A stretch of 64,000 nucleotides of DNA from Fasciola hepatica (lineage: Eukaryota > Platyhelminthes > Trematoda > Plagiorchiida > Fasciolidae), in assembly GCA_948099385.1 (NCBI GenBank), contig CANUEZ040000179.1, positions 12,736,501 to 12,800,500 on the forward strand, read 5' to 3'. The position numbers and the translations under genes are program-made. The notes beneath the pieces were generated by a model. The model did no database searches, was not told the DNA's origin, and saw only the letters and a program-made list of their open reading frames with translations. This document shows, one piece after another, positions 55,001 to 64,000 of the stretch. Position 1 is the first letter of the stretch, and each line of letters opens with the position of its first letter.

Positions 55001-56268
55001 TTGAGACAGCAATGGATAAGCCGTCTATCTTAGAAGTCTGCCACTGTGTAGGGGTTGAGTAACTCCATTACGCATCCCATAATTAAAGGGCGCTATGTCA
55101 CATAATGTTGAAGTAAAACAAACCGTTCTGAATTAATCCAGATAACCCGATGTTTAGATAGGTAACTCAAAATCGTTTAGTCCGAGCTAAAGCCCTAATG
55201 GGGGCTCAGTGCATGAGTACTGCTGATGGATTTAAACAAGCTACGATTCCATTTATTGACCAATAGATGATAATCAGTCTCCTTACCAGTCATTCTGACT
55301 GATTTCAGGCTTGACTAACGGCACGATTATGCATTGTTCCAACATAAAAAGTTGGTCATTCGTCGAGGAAATCTATACATACACCATTTTGCCAGGTGTG
55401 AATGAGCACACCGACCACGGCAATGAATAAAGTTGTTATCATGAGCTTTACTAGTTATTTTGATTTGATCCTGAACACCTAAATATAATGAGCAATATAT
55501 GTAACATTGAATGATAAGCTGTTGTGAGAAAATGTCCATCGTTCGAATCTAGACTTGGTATGGACATGATGTGATCTACGATTTATGTTTTCTCTAATCT
55601 CAGTGGACGATGACTGCACAGATGATTTGGGTAAGGATGACTGGAAATAAGTAGAGATGGTTAGTGATCCGTTGAGGAAATCTATGCATACACCGTTTTG
55701 CCATGTGTGAATGAACACACCGACCACGGCAATGAATAAAGTTGTTATCATGAGCTTCACTAGTTATTTTGATGTGATCCTGAACACCTAAATATAATGA
55801 GCAATGTATGTAACATTGAATGATAAGCTGTTGTGAGAAAATGTCCATCGTTCGAATCTAAACTTGGTATGGACATGATGTGATCTACGATTTATGTTTT
55901 CTCTAATCTCAGTGGACGATGACTGCACAGATGATTTGGGTAAGGACGACATGGAAATAAAAATGAAAAAATAGAGATATGTATTTTTATTGTAATGGCT
56001 CCGTCTCATCTTACTGTATAAATGCTTGAACACAAATCGACCCCATGAAGATAGGTGCTATTCTTCAGGAAATCTTCCCAATGGGGACCAATGTGAACAT
56101 ACTGTCTACGTGGCTGAAACAACCGTGATAATTCAAGAAAAAATACAAGCCATTGAAGCTTTACAACAATTTCCTCAAACGAATTCGAGAAATTCGACTA
56201 CACTATACTCGAACATAAAAAAGTTTCCTCAAACAAGAAAAATCAATTATAGCAATGAAAGCTCATAG
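51940..56268 (+). CDS. Micro-exon gene E (complete; acidic secreted peptide)
   Basis: The clearest gene in the window. Exons: 51940-52008, 52692-52706 (15 nt), 54229-54237 (9 nt), 55604-55630 (27 nt), 55913-55939 (27 nt, identical copy) and 56069-56268. ATG 51951 opens a 19-residue signal peptide, MYAFGLFCAVLLTAYSAGA. The frame then passes through every exon in phase 1: V-SIRR / D-TA / L-DDDCTDDL / V-DDDCTDDL / G-NLPNGDQCEHTVYVAET... to TAG at 56266. The last exon contains an imperfect internal repeat (QQFPQTNSRNS, KKFPQTRKINYS) and an Asn/Ser-rich tail. The mature product would be about 90 residues, secreted, acidic at the N-terminus and basic at the C-terminus. Architecture is that of trematode MEGs; the sequence family is unknown to me. 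Confidence 0.8.
52692..52706 (+). CDS. 15-nt micro-exon, gene E
   Basis: Acceptor TGATCATTTTCTAATTGCAG and donor GTAAGTGT. Phase 1 reads SIRR, a dibasic site right after the signal peptide that might be a processing site. Confidence 0.82.
54229..54237 (+). CDS. 9-nt micro-exon, gene E
   Basis: Acceptor TTTTTCGTTTGTTTTGTTAG and donor GTAAGC around nine bases. Phase 1 reads TA after a split Asp codon. Confidence 0.75.
55604..55630 (+). CDS. 27-nt micro-exon, gene E (copy 1)
   Basis: Acceptor TTTTCTCTAATCTCAG and donor GTAAGG. Phase 1 reads DDDCTDDL. Confidence 0.87.
55913..55939 (+). CDS. 27-nt micro-exon, gene E (copy 2)
   Basis: Identical to copy 1 in exon and acceptor; donor GTAAGG. It adds a second DDDCTDDL unit and a second cysteine. 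Confidence 0.87.
56069..56268 (+). CDS. Gene E terminal exon
   Basis: Acceptor GGTGCTATTCTTCAG, then 66 phase-1 codons to TAG 56266-56268. Length 200 nt. It begins NLPNGDQCEHTVYVAET; one Cys. Confidence 0.78.
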
Positions 56269-56526
56269 CCATGAATCCCAAATGTTCGGCTTGAATAAGT
56301 TTAGCGGACTGATTTACGAAAAATTTGAAGGATCAATCTCCACAATTTGGAAACAACTGTGACGAGTTTTTCGGATAAACTCCCCGTAATTTTCAATGAT
56401 AAAGCTCCAAGATTATTGGAGCAAACGAATCCCGAACACCAAAGCAACGTGCTCGAAATTAGTAGTCCACCGGTACTCACATAATGGGCAAGCAAGGCAC
56501 AGTGTTAAGAAAATTACCGAAAGTCC

Positions 56527-56528
<2 letters not shown>

Positions 56529-56567
<39 letters not shown>
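56529..56567. repeat. TA dinucleotide microsatellite
   Basis: About 39 bases of alternating T and A, shortly after the gene E last exon. Confidence 0.95.
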
Positions 56568-56569
<2 letters not shown>

Positions 56570-56946
56570 CCGGGACACTGACGAAGTAAACATGCAAAGC
56601 GAAATTATCCTTGGGCCCCTACAACATAAAATAACGTGTGACGAATTCTTCTGCGTCGGGTTTCACTTGGACCAGTGTGTTTTGGGCTTTCCTGGTTCAC
56701 CTCTAAATTGATTTTCTACTGTGTTCAGTTGAGTAGAAGAAAAAGTAACACATTTCTTTCACCAGCCTTTGTCTTTAAACCAGTCTCCGTTTGAAGTGGT
56801 TATTTTTTCAAAAAGCCCCATACATTTGATGAGAACGAGATTATTCGTCAGAAGGAAATATTTTCAATCAGTTAAAAATTTGGGTTAAACTACCTGGACA
56901 CCACCTCCATATTTGGATTCTCTTTCTCTCTGTTCACGTTTTGCAG

Positions 56947-56973
56947 TACCAACGGAACTCGCGTTGAGCCGGA
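56947..56973 (+). CDS. 27-nt micro-exon, gene M or E
   Basis: Acceptor TGTTCACGTTTTGCAG after a long CT-rich tract, and donor GTAAGT. Phase 1 reads PTELALSR. One of the best exon signals in the window. Confidence 0.87.
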
Positions 56974-59900
56974 GTAAGTCCATTAGATTTTTTCACACGA
57001 TTGCGTAGGGTAGATTGTCCACGGCAATTCCTACTATTTTGAATATTCGTCAAAAAGCAACCTAATACGAATTTGCGGTTGTATGGAAACAAACAGCTGT
57101 GGCTAGCAATAGTCAAGAAGAATATGCTGGTTAGCTGGTGGAAGTTGTGAAGAATCCTACTGGAAACCATTTCTCTCATCTGAAATAGTTAAACAGTGCT
57201 GAATGAAATTCCTTACGAATCCTTCCTGTTCATCACTGTCGATCACTCAAAAAAGAGCTGTTCTTCACTTGGTGGATCGTCTGTTAGGTGGCTGATTGGT
57301 TGGCCTGTAATCAGACTAGAACAGTCCATCAAAATAATGGACGGATAGGGACACCAATAGGATTTCATCTATCTCATTCCTGTTGTCCTTGCCATAGAAC
57401 AGTTTGGAATACCTGGACGCAGACTATATCCCGCGTTCTTGAATATCTCGTACGGAAGCCATGAATTGGGTGTAGTAAACATCAAAATTTTTAGGAATCA
57501 CTAGTTCAGTGAAACAAGGATTGTTTGGAGCGAACTGCACCCGATAATTGTTCCTTTATTTTTCTTTCTACCTTTCAAAAGAGCTACCCGGTGAGTTTCG
57601 AACTTTTCCATAAAGACCATGATGATTGGCCGTGGTCACACGGAAAACACCGTGGGATTTATACCGTTTTGCTCCCTATTCGAATCCTCAAGCCGCTGCC
57701 GAGCCCCTCAGTCAGCAGCTTCTAAGGGGCTACAAATCCCCTTCTGAAATACTATAAAATTATTACAATATAAAAAGGGAGTATATTACATAACAGAAAG
57801 AAAGAGAAAAGGTTGCTTTGGACTTGAAATTTGTAGGACGAGCGAAGTAGCGCCAGATTTGAAACATATGATTCTCAGCATGATCGTATCGTTCCACATG
57901 CCTGTCCTATCAGCATTCGCTATGCTTCAACCAATACAAGGAGCTCATTGTGGGAGCCTAGTTTAATGCGGTACAGGCTCAAGCTAAGTGTAGGGCTTGC
58001 AGCCACATCGAAGCAACGTGACGATGCACTCTAGGATTTAGGGCCCCTTCGTGACCGTTAAAAATCACTATTAGTTTATTCAGTACTCTGTCCTTCTAGG
58101 GAAGTCAAGTTCTGGTGCCCAAGATATCTGATCAACTTTATCGTGTTCCCGACCTGTTCAGTGAGCTTGCAGTGGTTGGTATTGGTAAACGACATCCTCA
58201 GTGACAGCCCATATAAGGCAAGAATTTCAGAGTCTGAGTCGAAGCCCCGTTGTTTTGCCTATTCAGTCCCGCAAGCGTGAAGCGAAATAAGTGTTTTCAT
58301 ATTTCACGAAAAGCTACTACAATGAATTCCCTTATTTCATAAATAGGTCTTACTATATACACCTTGTAGATGTTTACCATGACGACACTTATCTCACCCG
58401 ACAGCTTTACCCCTACTAAGCCGTACTTTTGAGCGCGTTTTGTGTTTGAACGTTTTATTGCGCAACAACAGTGGCCAAACTCAATATAGAATTCACTCGT
58501 TTTATCATCATACTAGGTAACCAATGTGATGGTGAAAAGCTGCTCTGCACTCAAGCGGAAATGGCTTATTATCTTTACAGTCGAAACATAACATTGTCGA
58601 GTGCAGCCATCATAGTCTAACTAAAGTTACTTGTCATTATTTTATTTCCATTTATAACACTAGCTTTGTTTTTATCGATCGAACATTTTGCTCAAACTGG
58701 GATATGCGCAGTGACTGAAACTGACTGATGGCACAAATAAGCGAATTTATTTTGTTTCTACTAATCAGTAGTGAAGAAATTAACAAAATATCAACAATAA
58801 AAAATCTGTTTCTACATCACTCACTCAGACGAGTCAAACAACAAAAATTCACAGACTGAAGAGAAATAATTAATTTTTATAGCCGCTAAAAATTAACAAA
58901 GCGTATCCCATCGTCAATAGGACAACAGACCTGCAAAAAGTTGACAGCCTCGACTTCATCAATCGGCCGAACAACAAGAAAGATACGCACAAGAGCAAGT
59001 CCTCACGGGTACAACGGAAAGAAAGCCAAAATGCACACTCTAAAAACGATCTGATTTCTATGAAAAGTGGGCGCAAAATCAGATCAGCAAAACGACCGTA
59101 TAAGTCTTCTCATGTAGCGTTGTGCCTATCTCCCTAGCTTTCCCTTCTCGGTAATAGTAGTATATTTTATTTTCCGGTGAATGCCGTGATAAGAGTGGTA
59201 ATTGTTGACAGTTACAAGAAATACACCTCGATTCTGGGAAATGTAATGCAAAGAGCACAAGCTGGTTGAATTTTCGTTTGAAGATGGATCAGCCGGCAAG
59301 CACTCAAGGAACAAAGGACGCAAATCTGTTCAGTTGCTTGGTACAATATAAGCTGATCATAGACTAAATAGTAGTTATTATTCTTCACACAAACCGGACG
59401 GATACCTCTGAATTTGTCGAATCAGTATTGCTTAATTTGCATTAATATATTTTTCCAGCACAGTATCCTATTTTTATGAGATAAAAATCTTCAGAGGCTT
59501 TTTATTTGAGACGGCGAAGATCAAATGGTGCGAGTCGTTCTAACCCCATTGGTTCGAGATTTGATCTCCACCAAGGCCGGAGATTTCCACGGAAACGCAA
59601 TAGTCCACCTTATCCACGAATGTTCTATTCGGAATGCATGTGGTCCTTGGCACCAATTCTAGGGATCATAATTGACAGCGACCCTCGAAATTATATCCAT
59701 TCTCTTGTAAAATTGATAATATCCTCTTCCGGTGAACCCCTAGTCCAAGCACGAAATGAAAAAAAAAACAACTTTATGAACGACTTAAAAAGAATGCTTG
59801 ATGGCTAGTGAACGTGTAGACTAGTTATTTATCAAAACTAATAAATAGTACAAACGGGATCCAAAAGTGAAACGAGCCTGAAGACGCATCAATGGATCAT

Positions 59901-61426
59901 TATCGGATCTTGTACATTTTGAAAACACGTGAATGCAGTAAACACAGCGGTGCTTCATTGTTCCAGGAGTCCATTTCCTTATAAGAAATACCGTCAGCGA
60001 AGGCCTTCCGAGTTGGAATAAAAAAGAATATTACTTTTAAGTAGTCAGAGCATAGTGGAAAAAACTGGGCAACGGTGAATTGCTTCATCATAGCGAATGT
60101 TCCTTCTCGTGGGGAGAGGGCTTTAAAAAGGGTCGCTTAGGTTCCAAAGAAAAAGCTCATCCTACACAATCCAAAAATAAGACAACAATCAAGCTCGCAA
60201 GCTTATCTTTTCGAAATTTTGATTCAACAAATGAAATCTTTTGGAGTTACGCAAATGATTCCTATCTCGCTATTTCGTACTAGTATGTCTGTATCAATAG
60301 GGCCATTCTGGAAATTGAAAAAATGTGATTCGGTTCATTGGAGAAATTTTAGTTTATCGAATGATATATTAAAAGCGATAAAAAACATGTTATGCTACAA
60401 AACTTCCAGAATAAATTATAACGGTCTGCTTAATGTCACTATTTGTATCCATCCCCAGCTCCGTGCAACTGCCCAAACTCCGAAAGTGAGTCCTTCAAAA
60501 AATTGTAGTTATTTACAAGTGAAACACTTGTCCCAAGATGGAATAATCTTGGTTAAAAAAAGCTTGCTTCTGAATACGACTGGCTTCACGACGGAGTCGG
60601 CCATGTGTGTGTATTTGTTTGTGCGTGTGATAATCTGAGCAGTGAACTGACGTAGAATAAGTTTTATCTACATTGTAATCGCGCTTTCAGCGTGGCAGAA
60701 GTGTAAAACCCTGGGTTCGATCGATAGAAACAGATCGCGATTCTCAAGGCCACTTGTAATTAAATGAGCTCTCATATACTGTTTGGACAAGGTAAAAAAT
60801 CAATGCACCAAACTGCATGTTTCTTCTAAGCCGTCTTAGTAAAGAAAACGTCCCGAGTACAGTAGAAAGTAAATAACTCTTTCGAGTGGCCATCGTTCGA
60901 GTATCCGATGTCCGTATGCGACCTTTGCTCATCTGATGCAGTCGACCAATTAAATGCTTCCGTGTATTGATGACACAATCACTAATTGTCTGTTCCGCAC
61001 TAAACATCGCACGCCCGTACTCATGATTGCCGTACGCCTCGTGCTCACTGGGCGTCTGTCCGTATTATAGTTTTCCCATGGATTTATGCGTCACAGTATC
61101 CATCTTATCCGCCCCAACAGTGTTTTGAGTAAACGAGAAGATAGTGAAGCCATCCCCAAATAGAAGGTTTATTTTGAGGGAACTAGCTTGTTCATGGATA
61201 ACAAGGGAAGCTTCCGTGTTTTATTCATATTTCCAAGCAGAAATTGAACTTAGGGGAAAGATTTTGCTGGATAAAACAGCACATTTTTGTGAAATTTCCA
61301 GATAAACTGCTCTCTGTCTGTCGTTATTTGACCGGAACTTACATAGATGAGGAATTGTACTTCATTGTCCCTGGACTATGAGACTGTGTGCAAACTTTAT
61401 TACAGCTGGTTGCGGTTGTGATACTG
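56947..61426 (+). CDS. Candidate micro-exon gene M, partial (or gene E extension)
   Basis: Three plus-strand micro-exons, 56947-56973 (27 nt), 57582-57590 (9 nt) and 61406-61426 (21 nt), follow gene E in the same phase. They chain as PTELALSR / K-LP / A-GCGCDT. No first or last exon was found for them alone. They could be spliced to gene E upstream exons (junction G|TA = Val), with the 200-nt exon as an alternative ending. Confidence 0.5.
57582..57590 (+). CDS. 9-nt micro-exon, gene M or E
   Basis: A very pyrimidine-rich tract (TTTTTCTTTCTACCTTTC) leads to AAAAG; donor GTGAGT. Phase 1 reads LP. Confidence 0.55.
57840..58450. other. Interval, possible old repeat
   Basis: Slightly richer in G+C, no exon signal, no motif recognised. 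It may be a decayed transposable element. Confidence 0.25.
58821..58855 (-). CDS. Gene L terminal exon
   Basis: Acceptor AATTATTTCTCTTCAG, then CEFLLFDSSE and TGA. The TGA lies within a consensus GTGAGT, which would otherwise define a 31-nt exon. Confidence 0.55.
58821..60091 (-). CDS. Candidate micro-exon gene L (complete, three exons)
   Basis: Minus-strand exons 60091-59992, 59039-59007 (33 nt) and 58855-58821. The first encodes MMKQFTVAQFFPLC... then a hydrophobic DYLKVIFFFIP and ends in phase 1 at a modest donor GTATTTC. The 33-nt exon reads E-CAFWLSFRCT. The last reads L-CEFLLFDSSE then TGA. The product is about 55 residues, hydrophobic and with several cysteines. No junction stop. The first exon lacks a nearby acceptor, unlike genes C, D, E and F. 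Confidence 0.5.
59007..59039 (-). CDS. 33-nt micro-exon, gene L
   Basis: Acceptor CAGATCGTTTTTAG and donor GTGAGG. Phase 1 is open for 10 residues (CAFWLSFRCT). Confidence 0.62.
59992..60091 (-). CDS. Gene L first exon (possible signal peptide)
   Basis: Two ATGs (60091, 60088), 33 codons, hydrophobic core LKVIFFFIP, then phase-1 donor GTATTTC. Confidence 0.45.
60258..60638 (+). other. Unassigned ~125-codon open frame
   Basis: Open plus-strand frame ending in TGA at 60638. Composition is mixed, Ser/Lys/Ile-rich, with two segments that could be exposed loops. No splice context or family. Confidence 0.2.
61406..61426 (+). CDS. 21-nt micro-exon, gene M or other
   Basis: Acceptor TGTGCAAACTTTATTACAG and donor CTG|GTAAGC. 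Phase 1 reads GCGCDT, with two cysteines in six residues. Confidence 0.65.
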
Positions 61427-62130
61427 GTAAGCCATGGAAAGTACCTTATCTACATGTTGTTTTCAATTTGGTGGTCAATTGTGATTTGCAGCCTCGTCCG
61501 GCTCGTTAGCAAGCCGGATTCATTTGGACCTTATTTGGTTATCCACTTCAAGTCTCAGGGTTCGATGGCTGGTTAGCCCCAATAGTGCAGTGGGCCTACG
61601 CGTCTATGGGAACAATCTTTTCACTGCGCTCTAGCGCAAGGATGCAATAAAAAATTACACCGCATCAGAAATGCACTCACCGTTGCAAAAATATAACTGT
61701 CAAACAGTTAGTGCGTCGCAGTTCAACTCGCTATCTTATGTTCCATCCAAAGCGTATATCCATGAAGCTCAAAATGAAGCTTGAAAAGGCGTACCTAGCT
61801 GCGCTTTCGAAGCGATTAGCGGTTTAGCCTTCCTTGATAGCTCACAGTTGATGGCTTATTTCATACGAACAGCACAGGACACGACGTATTGTCCATCCAA
61901 TCTTCGCTGATTCATATACCCACCAAACCAACTCGAACACGAATGACACCGGTGGTTCGTCTGACTACTCTCTATTTAACAATCAGAAGTAGACATTATA
62001 CTAGATATTGCCAAGGTTTTTCAATTTTAAGTGAAGCTTCTTCATAACGCGATGGTTAATTTTATAAAGAAATAACAAATTTTACTATTTAAATTTGCTG
62101 GTGGTACCGGGACCTAATTCTGTCTTGAAT

Positions 62131-62324
62131 ATGTGTGCTTATCTTTTACTTTCCACGGTACCTGGAATGAGGATAGTGATCTATATAAACCCTGCCTTCT
62201 CATCTCGGGGTTATGTGGCGGAAATGATGAAGGAAAAATTAACCAATCAGAAAAGAATGAGACCAGAATCGCGGACACCAGGAATCAGTCAGCCATTTAG
62301 CGTCACTGTAGCAACTGGTTGCAT
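62131..62324 (+). CDS. Possible first exon of a plus-strand gene
   Basis: ATG 62131, leader MCAYLLLSTVPG, 64 codons in all, then donor GTGAGT in phase 2. The latter half is polar (YVAEMMKEKLTNQKRMRPES). Not MEG-like; no acceptor upstream. Confidence 0.35.
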
Positions 62325-62515
62325 GTGAGTTTTTCTGGGGAAAAAACCCATGACAAAACAACTAGTCTGAAGCAACTTTCAACCAAAACTCCCACACATA
62401 TGGTCAACTTGCCGTCGTACTAACGAGCATAAATGGTACAGAAAATATAGCTCTCATCAGTAGTCAACATATTACGTGACAGAAAATGTGAAATGGGTCC
62501 CTTGTAATTGGGAAC

Positions 62516-62562
62516 TTACGAAACAAGTGGAAATGTGAAGGTTTGTCTCGTGTTTCGTTTGT
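62516..62562 (-). CDS. Possible terminal exon of a further minus-strand micro-exon gene
   Basis: Acceptor GACTTCATTGTTTCAG, then phase-1 codons KRNTRQTFTFPLVS and TAA. The stop overlaps a GTAAGT donor that would define a 43-nt exon. Upstream exons are not identified; 61375-61343 has no place in it. Confidence 0.4.
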
Positions 62563-63047
62563 CTGAAACAATGAAGTCTAATTTTTTCATCAAAAAATTC
62601 ATGATAACCAACTCATTATACGATAAAAACAAAGAGCTGGGAAAAACCACAACCCTCGATACGACAAGTTTTCCAACTCAAAGGTCGACAGATGTCCAAA
62701 GAAAAATAAAAGTAGTCAATTCACCTTCAGTAAAATAAATCGGATAAATATTTATCAACAACGATACGTTGACAGTAACAATCAAACGATCAGCCTTTAC
62801 CTAGAAAAGTAAAAGCTATTTGGAGTGCGAAATGAATGGACAGCTATCCATTGAATCTGTCAGGCGATTTGCCAATACTCAAGTGTCCAAAGAATACAAA
62901 AGTAACTCGGGACACATCGGCAGAAAATGATGGAGATTTATCAGCGACCGATAGATAAGCAGACAGGCAGATAGACCGAGAGACAGATAAACCTACGTGA
63001 ACAATAAAGTCTGGCAAAACATACACCATGAAGAGAGAGAGAATGCC

Positions 63048-63118
63048 ATGGGCGGAATTGCACTTCAACTCCAACTTTTACTGTTCCTCAGCGGATGGGA
63101 TTTTCAAGCTCACAGACG
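63048..63118 (+). CDS. Possible signal-peptide first exon, plus strand
   Basis: ATG 63048 opens MGGIALQLQLLLFLSGWDF, a good signal peptide, ending at donor GTAAGT in phase 2. An upstream ATG at 63028 in another frame gives MKRERMPWAELHFNSNFY and ends in phase 1. The MEG phase rule favours the second, the signal peptide favours the first. Confidence 0.45.
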
Positions 63119-63119
63119 G

Positions 63120-64000
63120 TAAGTCAACCGAGGGATTCTTGTTCGTTCCTGTCTCTGTGAGTTTTTCTGTCATTATATATTAGATGGTTCTCACGTTTTT
63201 ACCCAATTCATATTTACTTTGAAGCGGTCAGAAGAAAGTTACTCGCCCTTAACTTTTGTAGTGTAACCGTCGTGCAACCGTTCATTCCAAAAGAACAGTG
63301 CACTGTATTCTGAAGATGAATTATCCTGGAGTATCTTTCATAAACTTGATAATATGGTGTTTGAACCATAGTGAGTAGATATTTCTTCAGATCGAGCTAA
63401 ATAGGTCAAAACATTACTGGTCTTGCAGTTCAATAGTTCCTTTGCGAATCTTAGGTTGCTTTTAGGTATTATTAATACCTTACATTCACTCATCCGAAGA
63501 CGGTGAAAAAGGAATGTCTCATAATGACATCATCCATTCTGCAAAGGTCAATCAAGTCGTCGATTACCTGACACCTAGTGTGATAAAACACTGGGTCTTT
63601 TCAAGTCAGATGTTCATAGTGGTCTACGGGGCCACATACACCTAGACAGTGAGTTATGTGGGGGTGTTCACCCCACCGTGAACTGACTCCGCGAGCTGGT
63701 GACGCGTCTATCATTGCCATGGGGACGAAGCCGGATAATCGCAGAATGCTATCCGAAGTTCGTGAGTAGTTGTGAGAACGTGATTTAGCTTTCACTTGGT
63801 AGAAAGTAGTCCAGTAATTCTGTCAGGAGAAAGTTCGCTTTCACTTTTGTAAGGATGAAAAGAATGATCCCTGAAGTACCGTACAATTTGTGTTCTGTCT
63901 TCGATATTTTGAGTTTGCAAGGCAGAAAGCTTGTTTCTTACTTTTTTCATGTAAAACCTTAGCCTGTGGAAGCGTATATTATGTCGAACGAACTGCAAGC
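63120..64000. other. Interval after the last exon candidate
   Basis: No supported exon. A G+C-richer stretch at about 63600-63780 may be a repeat. Confidence 0.3.

Larger units (their letters stand above)
55361..55960 (+). repeat. 309-bp tandem duplication carrying a micro-exon
   Basis: Copy 1 is 55361-55669 and copy 2 is 55670 to about 55960. They differ at only a handful of intronic positions by eye, and the 27-nt exon with its acceptor is identical in both. Confidence 0.93.

Noticed and set aside
1..64000. CRISPR arrays, operons, rRNA, complete tRNA genes
   Set aside because: None seen. Spaced direct repeats are absent, and the tRNA-like segments are degenerate SINE heads.

Overview
This is a eukaryotic window, roughly 40% G+C by eye. 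It has no bacterial-type operons, no rRNA, and no open frame longer than about 165 codons. It contains microsatellites, tRNA-derived SINE-like repeats and a decayed non-LTR retrotransposon. The coding signal sits in very short exons of 9-54 nt between long introns. Signal-peptide-like first exons followed by symmetric phase-1 micro-exons are the hallmark of micro-exon genes (MEGs), known from Schistosoma and other parasitic flatworms. I therefore infer a parasitic flatworm, probably a digenean trematode; the species cannot be fixed from the sequence alone.

I found the micro-exons by reading both strands for three things together: a pyrimidine-rich acceptor, a length divisible by three, and a consensus donor (GTAAGT, GTGAGT, GTAAGC and similar). 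Nearly all the good ones read openly in phase 1, and chaining neighbours seldom makes a stop at a junction codon. The minus strand of 0-28.5 kb holds four head-to-tail candidate genes: F (28,484-27,065), D (26,585-22,595), B (22,047-15,306) and A (13,909-264). A plus-strand candidate, C, starts at 17,789 inside a gene B intron. From 28.5 to 46 kb there are scattered candidate exons, including partial gene K at 39-40 kb, an unrelated 150-codon ORF at 31.05-31.51 kb, a ~0.9 kb inverted-repeat element at 35.2-36.1 kb and an R2-like retrotransposon remnant at 40.7-43.4 kb on the minus strand. Two SINE copies lie at 47-49 kb and a ~1 kb imperfect ATC/GAT trinucleotide array at 50.3-51.3 kb.

Gene E (plus, 51,940-56,268) is the clearest model: an acceptor just before the ATG, a 19-residue signal peptide, micro-exons of 15, 9, 27 and 27 nt, then a 200-nt last exon, all in one frame. 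Its two 27-nt exons are identical and lie in a 309-bp tandem duplication, a micro-exon caught while duplicating. Further plus-strand micro-exons at 56.9, 57.6 and 61.4 kb could extend gene E or form another gene (M). Gene L (minus, 60,091-58,821) is a short three-exon candidate. The window therefore looks like a cluster of unrelated-in-sequence but identically built MEGs for small secreted, exon-shuffled peptides.

All gene models are inference from sequence pattern. No transcript evidence was available, every function is unknown, and individual exons, especially those scored below 0.5, may be wrong.
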